A stretch of 64,000 bases of DNA. It comes from Plumapathes pennacea (taxonomy: Eukaryota; Cnidaria; Anthozoa; Antipatharia; Myriopathidae). The number at the start of each line of letters is the position of its first letter. Position 1 is the stretch's first letter. The stretch is taken from positions 24,338,870-24,402,869 of the forward strand of contig OZ038465.1 in assembly GCA_964036295.1 (NCBI GenBank), in the 5' to 3' direction. The notes under the pieces are model-generated. The model had not been told where the DNA came from and searched no databases. It worked only from the letters and a program-made list of their open reading frames with translations. The translations under genes and the position numbers were made by a program. This document shows positions 45,190-54,812 of the stretch, in pieces.

Positions 45190-45574
45190 GAACAAGGTGA
45201 ATGATGTAGCCCACTGTACAACAAAATATTGTGTAAGTCCTATATTTTCCTGAGTGGCCCATGCTATCATGTCTGCCATCTCCTGCTAGGATCACTTCTT
45301 CTCCTCTTAATCTTTCGAGTAAAGCAGCCTTGATAATGGAGTTGATAATACTTGGAGTTGACAGTACTTGATAATGGAAGGCACAAGTAAGTGACGCTGG
45401 TGGTAGTAGTAGGTTGGCTAGTGATACAATAGAACACCCATGTGCTGGAACACGAGTAGGACTTTGTTGATTGATGCGCCAGCACAGAGTACAGCAAAGC
45501 TTAACAGTACATTCCCAGCTGGGAATTTGCCCAACATGTATGGCTGACTGGTCCATGTAAAATTCCCTGTGCAC
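45190..45574 (-). CDS. exon of a DDE transposase-derived gene
   Basis: Open minus-strand frame with PAHGCSIVSLANLLLPPASLTCAFHYQVLSTPSIINSIIKAALLERL, then ILAGDGRHDSMGHSGKYRTYTIFCCTVGYIIHLVLVQ, followed at once by a donor (CAG|GTAACA, near 45190). The GDGRHDSMGHS block is characteristic of a transposase-derived family in cnidarians and fish, often with a THAP domain and S-T-Q-T-D/E motifs upstream, and would hold the first catalytic Asp. A stop just upstream of 45574 means the exon begins within the frame (acceptor not certain). Later exons are not in the window, so the gene is incomplete here. Consistent with the exons at 45841-46440 and 49675-50004. Confidence 0.55.
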
Positions 45575-45840
45575 GCACTACAAGTTCACTTGATTGTAAG
45601 GATGGTGCCAGACTGTAATATTTGAAGAAGTGGGATGCTGGTAAAGCACAAGTGGCTAGTATGAAACAGAAGAAGTAGTTTAGATAGAAACACTATCCCT
45701 TTGAGTTGAGAGACTGAAATTTATAGTAGCTGGCTCTGTTTTGCTTTATACAATGTAGGACTTACAGGGATGCTATTGCGGGAGTGCGATTGTGAGTGCG
45801 AGATGCGAGCTTAGGACTGTAAAAAATGTAAATATAATCA

Positions 45841-46440
45841 CCTTGTCTGTTGACACTACTGTCTGAGTTGTAACCTCCATACTTTGCACTTCTGCCTGAG
45901 TCATAACCTCAACTTGAAACACTTCTATCTGAGTTGCAACCTCCATATTTTTCACTTCTGTCTGAGTCACAACCTCTGCTTGGATCACTTCTGTCTGAGT
46001 TGAAACTGACACAGCATGTTCAGATCCAGTTGATGCAGCAGCCTCCAACTCTGCCACTTCAGGTGGGGTTGATTCTGCTGCCTCCACCATTTGCATGTCT
46101 TGGGATTCTGAAATAACCTTTCCCAAGATAGACAAATTCAAATTATAATCACACACCATGCTTACCATCAAAGAAAATGATAATATCAGAAACTATATTT
46201 GTGTGCCCCACATCCAGAGGTAGAACTTGTGCATGAAAATAGTAACAGCCTTGTAAAAGTTCCAACTGTAAAAAGCTTTGGACCCCTTTTTGGTATGGCT
46301 CAGCTAGGTCAGATACACATAAGAAGATGAACCTTCGTTCACTTACATCTTCTTGTTCAACATCCATGGCTGTGCTTCTGCAAGCACCTGACGAACTGCT
46401 GCTCTCCAGTAATTTCTTGAGAACCTCAGAGAGGCAAGTA
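45841..46440 (-). CDS. two-exon segment with S-T-Q-T-E repeats, same presumed gene
   Basis: Exon a (about 46440-46166) includes MDVEQEDVSERRFIFLCVSD and ends at ATG|GTAAGC; exon b (46107-45841) starts after TTATTTCAG. The 58-base intron joins in phase (phase 1 both sides). Exon b has an acidic Ala/Glu start, then five 11-residue repeats of x-T-Q-T-E-V-x-x-x-E-V type and ends at AAG|GTGATT. Similar STQTD/E tracts occur in THAP/DDE transposase-derived proteins, and the next DDE-like exon lies 270 bases downstream. A second good donor (GAT|GTAAGT, near 46353) inside exon a is an alternative but out of phase. Function unknown. Confidence 0.4.
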
Positions 46441-46583
46441 TTATATAACTAATGCTTGCAACCCATTTTATGCTTTAAAATTGCAGCAGTTCCGGTCACT
46501 AGGCAGTTTTTAATCAACATCTAAACCTATCAAATGTGTTTTATAATTTGCTGTTTGCTTAAAACTGTATTGATTAACGAGAA

Positions 46584-47300
46584 CTAGACTGGCGTTGCCA
46601 GTGAGCTCGTGGCGTGAGTTGCATTGAGACCAGAATATATTAAAATGGAAGTAGGGACAAGAGCGGAACTTCCAAGAGAGACTTCCAGTTTCTCACCAGA
46701 AAAATATCACACGGTATAGAGAACTTTGCTTTTGACATCTTGCTCAAATGAAACCTGATTAAACTATAATTTATCATTACAACACTCATACACTTGCTTC
46801 TTAAAGGTGAGCGACTCTGCATTTTGAGCTCAGGAGCTAAAAAAGGGTCAGCCGGCAAGAGAAGTTGAGAAATGCTCGACATTTTTTTATGCACAGTCGA
46901 GTTTGACAGTTTGACTTCGAACACTTTCTAATCAGAGGCCACGATTAATCCAGCCTTCGCTTCAATACTTATCTGTTTCTTTTATTAACTTAATGCATTT
47001 CTTTTATCAGGCTTTTGAGTATTCGTACTCTGTATGAAATATATAATTGAAAGCGAGGAATGTAACATGATATTTGTTTACAATATTATCGCGGTTTTGT
47101 TCACAGTGTGTTCAATCCTAGTCAATCCTAGGGACTAAATACTTAGCAGCGACAGAGATATTTGCAATCCTGCAGCGGTATCGATCAAACATTTGTCTAC
47201 GGCTATTCTAGAGCTTCCGCCCCTAAAATCCAGTTTACATACAAGTAACGAGTAATTCACTGGCCACACTCGAGTTGTTTAATGAAGTCAAGGCTAATTG
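46584..47300 (-). repeat. dispersed repeat family R, copy 3 (R1 fragment plus full R2)
   Basis: Inverted relative to 30195-30723. R2 ends at the hairpin ACTGGC-AAC-GCCAGT (46588-46602) followed on the element strand by CTAG. The R1 fragment (47130-47300) contains AATAGCCGTAGACAAATG and GCAGGATTGCAAATATCTCT. R1 precedes R2 as in copy 1, so they are one family. Confidence 0.75.
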
Positions 47301-47354
47301 CCGACTGCAGCTTTTATTGTATGAACAAAAGACGATGGATTACATTTTTATAAT

Positions 47355-48700
47355 CTACATATTTATAATGGTTTAGAAATTATTTGAGTAATAGAAATCA
47401 AATAGTGAGATATAAATCCCAACATTCAAAAGGTTTGGAAATGAAATGTGGAGTTCCACAGGGATCAGTATTGGGTCCTTTGCTGTTTCTTATCTATATC
47501 AATGATATACATAAATGTTCTGAAATAATGTCATTTATATTATTTGCTGATGATACAAACTTATTTCTTTCTGACAATGACTTAAAAAAATTATAGGATA
47601 TGGTGCTACAAGAACTTAAAAAGGTTGTAACCTGGCTCAAAGTCAACAAACTTACTCTAAATATTAACAAAACCCATTTTATAATTTTTAAATCAAAAAA
47701 GAAAAAAGAGAAATTAAATTTTTCAGAAGTCAAAGTAGATGGGGAAAAAGTCAAACGAGTTCAAAGCACCAAGTTTTTAGGAGTGTTTATTGACGAAAAT
47801 TTAAGTTGGAAGCAACAAATCACATATGTAATGAATAAAATATCTAAAACAGTCGGAATAATGAGTAAAATAAGATATTATGTTAATAAGAGTACATCTA
47901 TCATGCTTTACTATGCATTGGTTTATCCCTATTTAATCTATGGAAATGTAGTTTGGGGAAACACCTATAAGACAAAGCTGATTCCAATACTTAATATACA
48001 AAAGAAAATCCTCCGATTATTGACATTTGCACCATTCAGAGAGCATTCGAAACCATTATTTGATAAATTTCCAAATCCTCAACATCTATCAGATCACTGA
48101 CTTCTTAATAGGACAATTTATGTTTAAATATCATCAAGACAACTTACCACAATCATTTGAGAATTTTTTTATTACTAACAAAGATATACATTCGTATAAT
48201 ACAAGATATTGCATGAACATATGCCAAAATCGCAACAAAACTAATTATGGCGTACATAGTCTTAAAATAAAGGAGGGAAAGTTTGGAATGAATTACCAGA
48301 AAAGTTAAAAAGCTTACAGAATTCTCTTAGCACTTTCAAAAATCATCTAAAGGAATTCATTATCCAGACCAAGAGCTAACAGATGAATCTCTATCTCAAC
48401 TACTATTATTAATATATATTAATTAATTGCTGTTATTATATTGTTATTACCATCATTATCGTTTGCTGTTATGATTATCATTATTGTCGTATAGCTGATG
48501 AAATTTAAATACTGTAGCTTTATCAATACATAGAACTTCAAATTGGCCTATATAAATAATATATTATTGTAACAAGTGGTCTCTTAGGAAAAGTATCTAG
48601 GTACTTCTTGAGACCTCTTGCCTTATAGAAAACAAAATCATCAAGCATGTAAATGATTATGGGCAATCATAATAAAGGCGAACCTTATTATTAAAAAAAA
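47355..48700 (+). pseudogene. LINE J: 5'-truncated RT and 3' end, nearly open
   Basis: Plus strand, begins inside the RT at WFRNYLSNRNQ. Then KGLEMKCGVPQGSVLGPLLFLIYINDI, the catalytic FADD (about 47548), KVNKLTLNINKTHFIIF, STKFLGVFIDENLSWKQQI, YPYLIYGNVVWGNTYKT. One TAG (47593-47595) and one frameshift near 48060 break an otherwise open frame; the C-terminus (HSYNTRYC..., NYGVHSLKIKEGKFGMN) ends near 48310. The 3' end has AATAAAGG and an A run near 48692. High A+T and few lesions suggest a relatively young copy of a family distinct from LINEs F, H and I. Confidence 0.85.
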
Positions 48701-48884
48701 ATCTCCCATTACTCTGTCACAAATAGGAAATTGTTACAGCGGTTTCGGTTTCAAGTTTGGTATGTAGTCTGCTGTCGAGTTTTCGACTGTTTCAGATATT
48801 CTCTTTTTTTTCGTTATGCAGTGTCTTTCTGAAGAGGTGGAGAAGCAATAAAATCACTAGGCAAAAAACAGCAAACAGGATTGC

Positions 48885-48930
48885 ATTGTGTGTGTGTGTT
48901 TGAGAGGGGGTGGGGGTTGGGAATTGTGGG
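48885..48930. repeat. GT microsatellite and G-rich tract
   Basis: Short (GT)n run followed by an interrupted G-rich tract. Confidence 0.8.
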
Positions 48931-49134
48931 GGCTGAATCGAGTTTCTCTGGAGCCATTTTATCAGTGTGTGACTGCGGGAAATCTGTTCTTTGATGTTAT
49001 TACTATAAAAATTAATGCATTACGACACTCCAGAAATACCGAAAATACCGGGGCTCAATCATCATTGTTTATGGCTAAAGTTCGTTTTGGCTTTGGTGTC
49101 CGTTTTTGGCCTGGTATCCTCCCAGAGGTACGTC

Positions 49135-49510
49135 GTGTCGCCACAGTAAGTTTGCCAGGACTAAATAATTAGCGGCGACAGAGTTATTTGCAATCCCGTA
49201 GCGATTTCTATTAAATATAATCGAATCCATCAAACATTTGTTTACGCTTATGATGATGAACTTATGAACGCCAGCCAAAAATTGTTCCCTGAAATCCAGT
49301 TTACCCGTGCATATTCCAGAGAGCCAATCGGTGTTTAGTTTGGATGGGATATAGCTAACTTTAAACGCAATTGTATTAACGTACAATTCAGTCGCGGCGC
49401 CCACATCTCAAATTGTTCGCGAAGTCACCTTACGTCATCGCATATCACGTGGCAATGTGAAACAATCACCATGTGCTGATTCGTAACCCAGAAAGAAAAT
49501 AAAAAAATAA
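49135..49510 (-). repeat. dispersed repeat family R, copy 4 (R1 part)
   Basis: Inverted copy of the R1 segment at 9056-9480: minus-strand TTTCTTTCTGGGTTACGAAT, GTGATTGTTTCACATTGCCA and, further along, AAACAAATGTTTGATGGATT and GGGATTGCAAATAACTCTG. Non-coding; ends at the THAP exon region. Confidence 0.7.
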
Positions 49511-49674
49511 TAAAAATAAAATGACGAAGATGAAGACACAGTCTCCAATCCTAAGCTTGTCGGCTTTTGCACGAGCAATAAGCGTAAAAAAAAAGGCTGA
49601 ATTGCTTTCAACAGCAACCAGCCATCAGTAAAACTAGCAAAACAAAAATCGGGATTGCACACATTTCCACTTAC

Positions 49675-50004
49675 TTCTTGGCGGTTTTTTTCCAGCATGC
49701 GAATGTGTCTTGCAGAGGGTTGCTCGCCAGATTTATTGACCTTTCGTCAGATAGTTGGTAGCGACCCAGGGTTTATTTGCTGGCGTTGGTTGGGGTCAAA
49801 TGCCCGAGTGAAGCACTTCTGCTTGAAGTGAACAGAGCAGACGATAAATTGGCCCTGCAGTGCGAAGTTTTTCCTATGCATGCGAACGAATCGAGCCCAA
49901 TTTTCTCTTTCCGACTTCCCCATAGGGCTGATGTGCAGCACAATTTCCTTCTGCCGAATGGAGCCAATGCTGCATCTTTGGACCACACATCGACTTCCTC
50001 CCAT
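49675..50004 (-). pseudogene. THAP-domain first exon with a nonsense codon
   Basis: From the ATG at 50004: MGGSRCVVQRC...ENWARFVRMHRKNF...FIVCSVHF...NPGSLPTI. This is the C2CH THAP zinc finger (C-x4-C ... C-x2-H) with its C-terminal AVPTIF/W-type box, a DNA-binding domain in transposases and their host-derived relatives. The codon after LPTI is TGA (49747-49749), where Trp (TGG) or Phe is expected; the frame then continues RKVNKSGEQPSARHIRMLEKNRQE to a consensus donor GAA|GTAAGT. A single G-to-A change would explain this. It could be the first exon of the gene represented at 45.2-46.4 kb on the same strand. Confidence 0.7.
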
Positions 50005-50509
50005 TTAAAACGTTCCAGCCGAAGAAAAAAAAGCTGTAAACAAGAGCAAATCTTTTGGTGCACACGAGTTTGTATAAGAAATTAGCCACGTGCGTGTGTC
50101 GGGTGTTGAGAAAATGACGTCACACGTTTTATCAGTGTAACCGGGCCTTTTTAGTCATTGGAAACCACTCGAACATCGTAACGAGGCCATAGGAATATGG
50201 CGGTTGAAGGATAATCGTGAACTGTCGGGATTTCTAGCTCAAAAACTCACATCAGACGGCAAAACGGATAGGATGGAGTGTGCCTTATGAAGAACTACCG
50301 ATTCTTAGAAACTAAAAGGTATTCAAAAATTTTATCGTAGTAGCACTTTAAGAGTAAAATGTATGAGTAATGTAGTGAGAATTGACAGTTTAATCAGCTT
50401 TCATCTTAGCAAGGTATCAAAAGCCAAGTTCTCCCTACTGCATCATGTTTCTGGTGAGAAACTAAAGGAAAAAATCAAAGTGGATCACTATTGGGAGTAA
50501 AAGGGTTCA

Positions 50510-50940
50510 TTCAAGTGTCTCACATTGATTACAAGATTCTGATTTCTTGGCAAAATATTCACAGAGGGAAGGAGACATGAAGTACGGATGCTGAGGGATT
50601 CTCTCCTATATGAGGATCTACATCAATGTTCTAATGATTCAACTGGTCAACCCATGTGTGTGTATGGCGACCCTGCATATCATCTCAGGGTTCATCTTGA
50701 AGCCCCCTTCAGACTGAATGCTGCACTTACTCAGATGGAAGACTTTAACAATTGAATGAGTGTAGTCCGCACCTCTGTTGAATGGTTATTCAGAGACAAC
50801 AAATGATTTTAAATTTTTTGATTTCAAAAAGAATCTGAAAATGGGCCTCAGTCAAATGGGGAAAATGTACATTGTTTGTGCAATACTCCAAAATGCTCTG
50901 GGCTAGACCCACCAACAGTACAAGGATACTTTGCATAAAT
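50510..50940 (+). pseudogene. PIF/Harbinger transposase, C-terminal half
   Basis: Plus strand: EGRRHEVRMLRDSLLYEDL, then MCVYGDPAYHLRVHLEAPF (second catalytic Asp in YGDPAY), MSVVRTSVEWLFRDN (third catalytic Glu in VEW), NDFKFFDFKKNLKMGLSQMGKMYIVC, ending LDPPTVQGYFA and TAA. One TAG (near 50755) and indels interrupt the frame. It lies upstream of the N-terminal half at 51290, the reverse of protein order. Confidence 0.75.
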
Positions 50941-51289
50941 CCAACTCTACTTTTATTTCCCAATTCAACAAGCATTTGACAAGTATAAATTTAGTTATTA
51001 TTTCACTGAATGTAAACAATAATGGAAGGTACTTTGACAAGAGCATAAAGATCAACAGTGCATAAAGAACAACAATTGTCAATATTAGTGACTTTAAGCA
51101 AGCAGTGTTTTCGACAGAGAGGACGTCAACTGGAGCGAGGAAGCCTGGGTAGAGAATGCGGTTTTTGCGCCACACTCAAAACGTTAAGCAATGTGAGGTC
51201 GCTGAGAGAACGTGACTAACATTAATTGTATTTGTGGGTGTTTTTATTTTTGAGATGTCTTCATTTCGAGATGCCAGATCAATGTTTTA

Positions 51290-51912
51290 TTGGCTTTAGA
51301 CAGCGGTCACATAACAGACGACGGGTTTACTGCTTTGTATGAGGAAAATACATCGATGAATCCTGACTTTCCGTACCAAGATTATGACCAATTTAATCTT
51401 GAAGATATGAATGAGACCGAATGCAAAGCCGAGTTTAGAGTTGAAAAGCAAGACATCGTTCGACTGGCGGACGTTTATAGAGTGCTTGCAGTCTTCAAGT
51501 GTCCACAGCGGTCTGCTGTTGGGAAAATTAAAAGCCTCTGTATTGTTTTGAAACGCCTGGCCTATCCGTGCCAATATAGTGACATGGTTCATTGTTTTGG
51601 AAGGCCAATCCCCGAGCTGAGCATAATATCAAATGGTATAATAGACTTGATATACGAAAATGACGGAGACAAGATATCAGAATGGAACCACAATGTACTC
51701 AATCCCGCTGCCTCAAGACCTATGCGGATGCTATATCGCGGAAAGGCACAGCTCTGGATAACTGTTTTGGGTTCGTGGACGGTACTGTTAGACCGATTTG
51801 CAGACCCGGTGAGCACCAGAGGACTGTTTATATGGCGTTAAATCTCCGCCAAAAATCAAGTTCTATTATCAACATTCAAGTTTTCATTTTAAACGTTATG
51901 TTTACGATTTAG
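51290..51912 (+). pseudogene. PIF/Harbinger transposase, N-terminal half
   Basis: Plus strand: DMNETECKAEFRVEKQDIVRLADV, CPQRSAVGKIKSLCIVLKRLAYPCQYSDMVHCFGRPIPELSIISN, then after a one-base shift near 51715 KTYADAISRKGTALDNCFGFVDGTVRPICRPGEHQRTVY (first catalytic Asp in VDGT). Similarity ends after VY at about 51835, where a repeat-rich region starts; the rest of the DDE domain is missing from this copy. The cut falls close to where the upstream fragment begins in protein coordinates, so the two may be pieces of one rearranged or tandem copy. Confidence 0.78.
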
Positions 51913-52165
51913 ATATGGACTTTTACGAAGAAAACTCTTTCTTTGCATTCAACATGATACCATATTGTCATCAATACAAGTTCAAAGATGCTGAACAAGA
52001 TTCAAGATTGAACTTTTCTCTTCAACAATCAACTATGCGCTTCAACAATCCAGTCTTCGTTTCAACATTCAAGCCTTCGTTTGAACATTCGAGTTTCTGA
52101 GAACAATCAAGCCATCCCCTCAACATTAAATTGTTCGCTTCAACATCAAGTGTTTGCTTTCGACC
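51860..52165. repeat. minisatellite with TTCAACAWTCAAG core, 20-bp period
   Basis: From about 52018 seven consecutive, diverged units of 19-20 bp, each starting TTCAACA or a variant; an isolated copy lies near 51872. Borders the truncated Harbinger fragment. Confidence 0.75.
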
Positions 52166-52388
52166 TTCTCGAAGATGCGCCCGAAATGACGTACAAGATT
52201 TGAATTCAAACTTCAAGTTTCGGTTTGAACTTCACGCTTGACTAACTCAGATGCTCAAGGTCAGGCATGCGCGCTGGTAGCATACCCGGCATGCTTTGTT
52301 TTCCTAATATCGAACATGGCGGCAGCCTCGGGGAGATGAGAAAATTTTTTCTCCACAGAACTGTGCTAGAAACTATACTTTAGACAAC

Positions 52389-52740
52389 ATGTTAGATCCA
52401 TCGCAAATAGATGGTAGAGTATTAAGGCTAGATTGTGTCAAGCGATATCTTGTAAATATCAGTGATGACTCGCAGACAGATGCTATCATAACTCAGCTTC
52501 AACAAGTTATCAATAGCCTAAAAGAGGAAAGACACCAATACGAAAATAGAGAGGGTCATCCAATGGTTGCCAAGCTTAGTAAACAGACACGTGGATGCCC
52601 TAGTTTTGGCATTAGGGAAGAACCGTTGATATTTCTTCTCAAAAAGGTCTTCAAAGTTCCAGTCATAGCTCAGCTGCTAATGGTTTCCACTCACACCGTC
52701 GAAAGAAGGATGAACAAATATGGGTTGACAGTATCAGGTT
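52389..52740 (+). CDS. first exon with helix-turn-helix, integrase-core-type gene family
   Basis: Begins at an ATG (52389) and stays open for 117 codons to a donor CAG|GTTAGT. The N-terminus has predicted helices (TDAIITQLQQVINSLKEERHQYE); the C-terminal half (GCPSFGIREEPLIFLLKKVFKVPVIAQLLMVSTHTVERRMNKYGLTVSG) is a resolvase-like HTH that in many cnidarian and fish proteins precedes an rve-type integrase core. A G/C-richer segment with AACATGGCGGC upstream is promoter- or UTR-like. The following exon is not found before the Harbinger insertion at 53131, so the gene is probably incomplete. Integrase assignment is from the HTH alone. Confidence 0.5.
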
Positions 52741-53130
52741 AGTGAATAGCAGGTATACGTAATACTTTCGAGTGGTATACCATGGAACATCCCACGAGTC
52801 ACTTTATGGTAGGTTTTGACCTTGTATGTGTACGTATGATAATATAAATGAAAAGTAATTGCTTTTGTCTTGTGGGATAGTTGTGTCGGCTTTAGTTACT
52901 TTTAGGGGACCTCTGAAAACTGAAAAAAATTAATGTTAACTTAAAGTAGTTAGCACCCACAGAGATAACAACAGCACCTAACCCCGGTTGTCAGATTTAA
53001 TTTGTTCTGTAGTGCTTTTGATACGTTGAGGGAGGGAGCTCTTCTGACATAGTCGGGGGGGGGGGTATGAGTTTGTATGAGTTTCCTTTTCAATGACAGT
53101 GAAGGGTTTAGCCTTATAAAATTACTCTAA

Positions 53131-53155
53131 GGCCCGGTTCAAACGTCGAACTTTA
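53131..53155 (+). repeat. left terminal repeat of Harbinger element K
   Basis: GGCCCGGTTCAAACGTCGAAC.. directly after TAA (53128-53130), matching the 3-bp TWA target preference of PIF/Harbinger. A related GACGTCGAAC block recurs at 53217. The right end (after 63010) shows no counterpart and is presumably lost. Confidence 0.6.
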
Positions 53156-53246
53156 CATGTGACGAACCTGATATCTATTTGGGTCGACCCAAGTAATTAA
53201 GTTCGACAGTTGATTCAGACGTCGAACCTAACGCAGTCAAACCAAA

Positions 53247-53742
53247 ATGCAGAAGAACAAAATAAAACCATTACGGTCAGCGGTTACTAATATGAACGCA
53301 GGAGGATTCAACATGGCGGAGTTTTCGGAAAATCGCACGGGAAACAACTCGGAAGTATTTCTCATCGCTAATGCCATCCGTGAAGGTAGAAGAAGGCGCC
53401 TTAACATGCAAATGGCATTAAACAACCTAGTTGTTCGGAGGAGGAAAGTATTGAATGCTTGTTTTCTTGTTTTATTATAGATTTCATCGCAACGAAACAG
53501 CATCACTCTTGTGTCTCGCTCCTGTCGTCGGTTGACCAGAAACACTGGATGGTGGGAGAATGCTTGGAACAATTATTCGGAGGCGAGATTCAAGAAAACA
53601 TTTTGGGTTTCTCGGTCAACATTCAGATACATATTAAATGGCATTGGCCCATTTCTTGCTAGAAAAACAGTGACAGAGGATCCAATTTCCCCAGAACTGA
53701 GGCTAGCGCTTTGTTTATATCGATTAGGCCGCGGAGATTATT
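53247..53742 (+). pseudogene. PIF/Harbinger transposase K, segment 1
   Basis: From the ATG at 53247 one frame runs to GRGDY with a single TAG at 53478-53480. Content: a basic helix-rich N-terminus, RSCRRLTRNTGWWENAWNNYSEARFKKTFWVSRSTFRYIL, PISPELRLALCLYRLGRGDY. This is the HTH-like and pre-catalytic region of DDE_4-type Harbinger transposases. The gene is cut here by a 2.6-kb insertion and resumes at 56372, where the frame continues with TIAEMAG. Confidence 0.82.
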
Positions 53743-53902
53743 GCTTGTGACGACACAAGCTTTAAAATGGAACGATTTTCTTTCTTTTTTTTTATTTTTC
53801 TGGGTTACAAATCTGCATGCGGTGATTGGTTCATATTATCATGTGATTTGTGATGACGTTGTGATCAAGTGACTTGACGGGCGAGCAGTTTCGCCATTTT
53901 GA

Positions 53903-54232
53903 AGACAGCAAGTTGCTTGCCTTAGTTGGCTCTGTGGATTATTTTATGGACCACTCATCATACTTACAAACGCATACGCCGGCTGCGGTAGACCCATACT
54001 AAATTTCATTGAGCGGTTTTGGCTTGGGTCGGTCCGTTCAGCCTCAAAAGCCATATTGAAAGCCATGAAAGCAAATGCAATGAACTTATCAATGAACTGC
54101 ATAACTATGCACAACTGTACAGAAATGTACGAAGAATCTGATATCCAGACCCTTGAGAACTTGAAGGAACAAGCTGAACGAAGGCGCTCGAGATACAAAG
54201 ACGAGAACCTGTGTAAAGACGGCGATTCTTGA
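53903..54232 (+). CDS. uncharacterised ORF with hydrophobic N-terminus (inside the insertion)
   Basis: Open for about 109 codons from just after a TGA at 53900; no ATG near the start, so it may be an exon or a truncated gene. A hydrophobic segment (CLSWLCGLFYGPLIILTNAY) is followed by FIERFWLGSVRSASKAILKAMKANAMN and a charged, probably coiled-coil C-terminus (LENLKEQAERRRSRYKDENL). I do not recognise the family. A second membrane-type ORF starts 22 bases downstream. Confidence 0.35.
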   Translation, partial: RQQVACLSWLCGLFYGPLIILTNAYAGCGRPILNFIERFWLGSVRSASKAILKAMKANAMNLSMNCITMHNCTEMYEESDIQTLENLKEQAERRRSRYKDENLCKDGDS

Positions 54233-54254
54233 CAAGCGCTTGATAGCGGATTAT

Positions 54255-54812
54255 ATGGAACTGTTTAGTATGAGGGTGAACGTGAAGGAACTTTGTATTC
54301 TTTTACTTTGTATTGTTCTTGCTGATACAAGTAAAGCGTCAGAAAATCTGACTTTTGTTTGGGATCAAAATTTCACTCTGCTGTGCATTTATGTTGTTGT
54401 TGCGACATTTTGGCTCGGTGCCATGAAGGTCAAACAATCAGTGGAACAGATGGCGTTATTATTTGAAAATTGGGAAATGGCTGAGGAAAAAGTGACCGTT
54501 GGTAGATCTCGCTTCCCTCAGTTTTATTGTATTCCCACAAATGTTTATGTGAAAGAAAACCGAAGTCCTCCAAGACGAAGTCGTGAGCCAAGCCACGTAC
54601 CATTGAATATCCTTTCACGCATTTTGAACAAGAGTAGAAAAAGCAGGCGTCTAATACAAGAATACATTTCAAAGAATGTCCCAAAGTTGTCAAAAGTTCA
54701 TGATTATACCCGAGCTTACGTACTTCACAATGCTAATGCGTTCCGTGAACGTGCGTGTAAACAACAAGGAAACAATAAAAAGCCACAGATGGAAATGGAA
54801 AGAGAAAATTAG
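54255..54812 (+). CDS. uncharacterised 185-residue membrane-type protein (inside the insertion)
   Basis: ATG at 54255 (the frame is open from 54240). Two hydrophobic stretches, residues about 12-27 (ELCILLLCIVLAD) and 40-57 (LLCIYVVVATFWLGAM), with a short NxT-containing loop between them, then a long basic region rich in Arg/Ser/Pro (SPPRRSREPS) and Lys. Possible two-pass membrane protein with a cytoplasmic basic tail. No homolog recognised. The clean length and non-repetitive composition make it worth testing, but it could be a chance frame or a captured host exon. Confidence 0.4.
   Translation: MELFSMRVNVKELCILLLCIVLADTSKASENLTFVWDQNFTLLCIYVVVATFWLGAMKVKQSVEQMALLFENWEMAEEKVTVGRSRFPQFYCIPTNVYVKENRSPPRRSREPSHVPLNILSRILNKSRKSRRLIQEYISKNVPKLSKVHDYTRAYVLHNANAFRERACKQQGNNKKPQMEMEREN

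Noticed and set aside
45773..45840. C-terminal extension of the STQTE frame (VIIFTFF...) as coding
   Set aside because: Follows a plausible donor AAG|GTGATT and loses the repeat; more likely intron.
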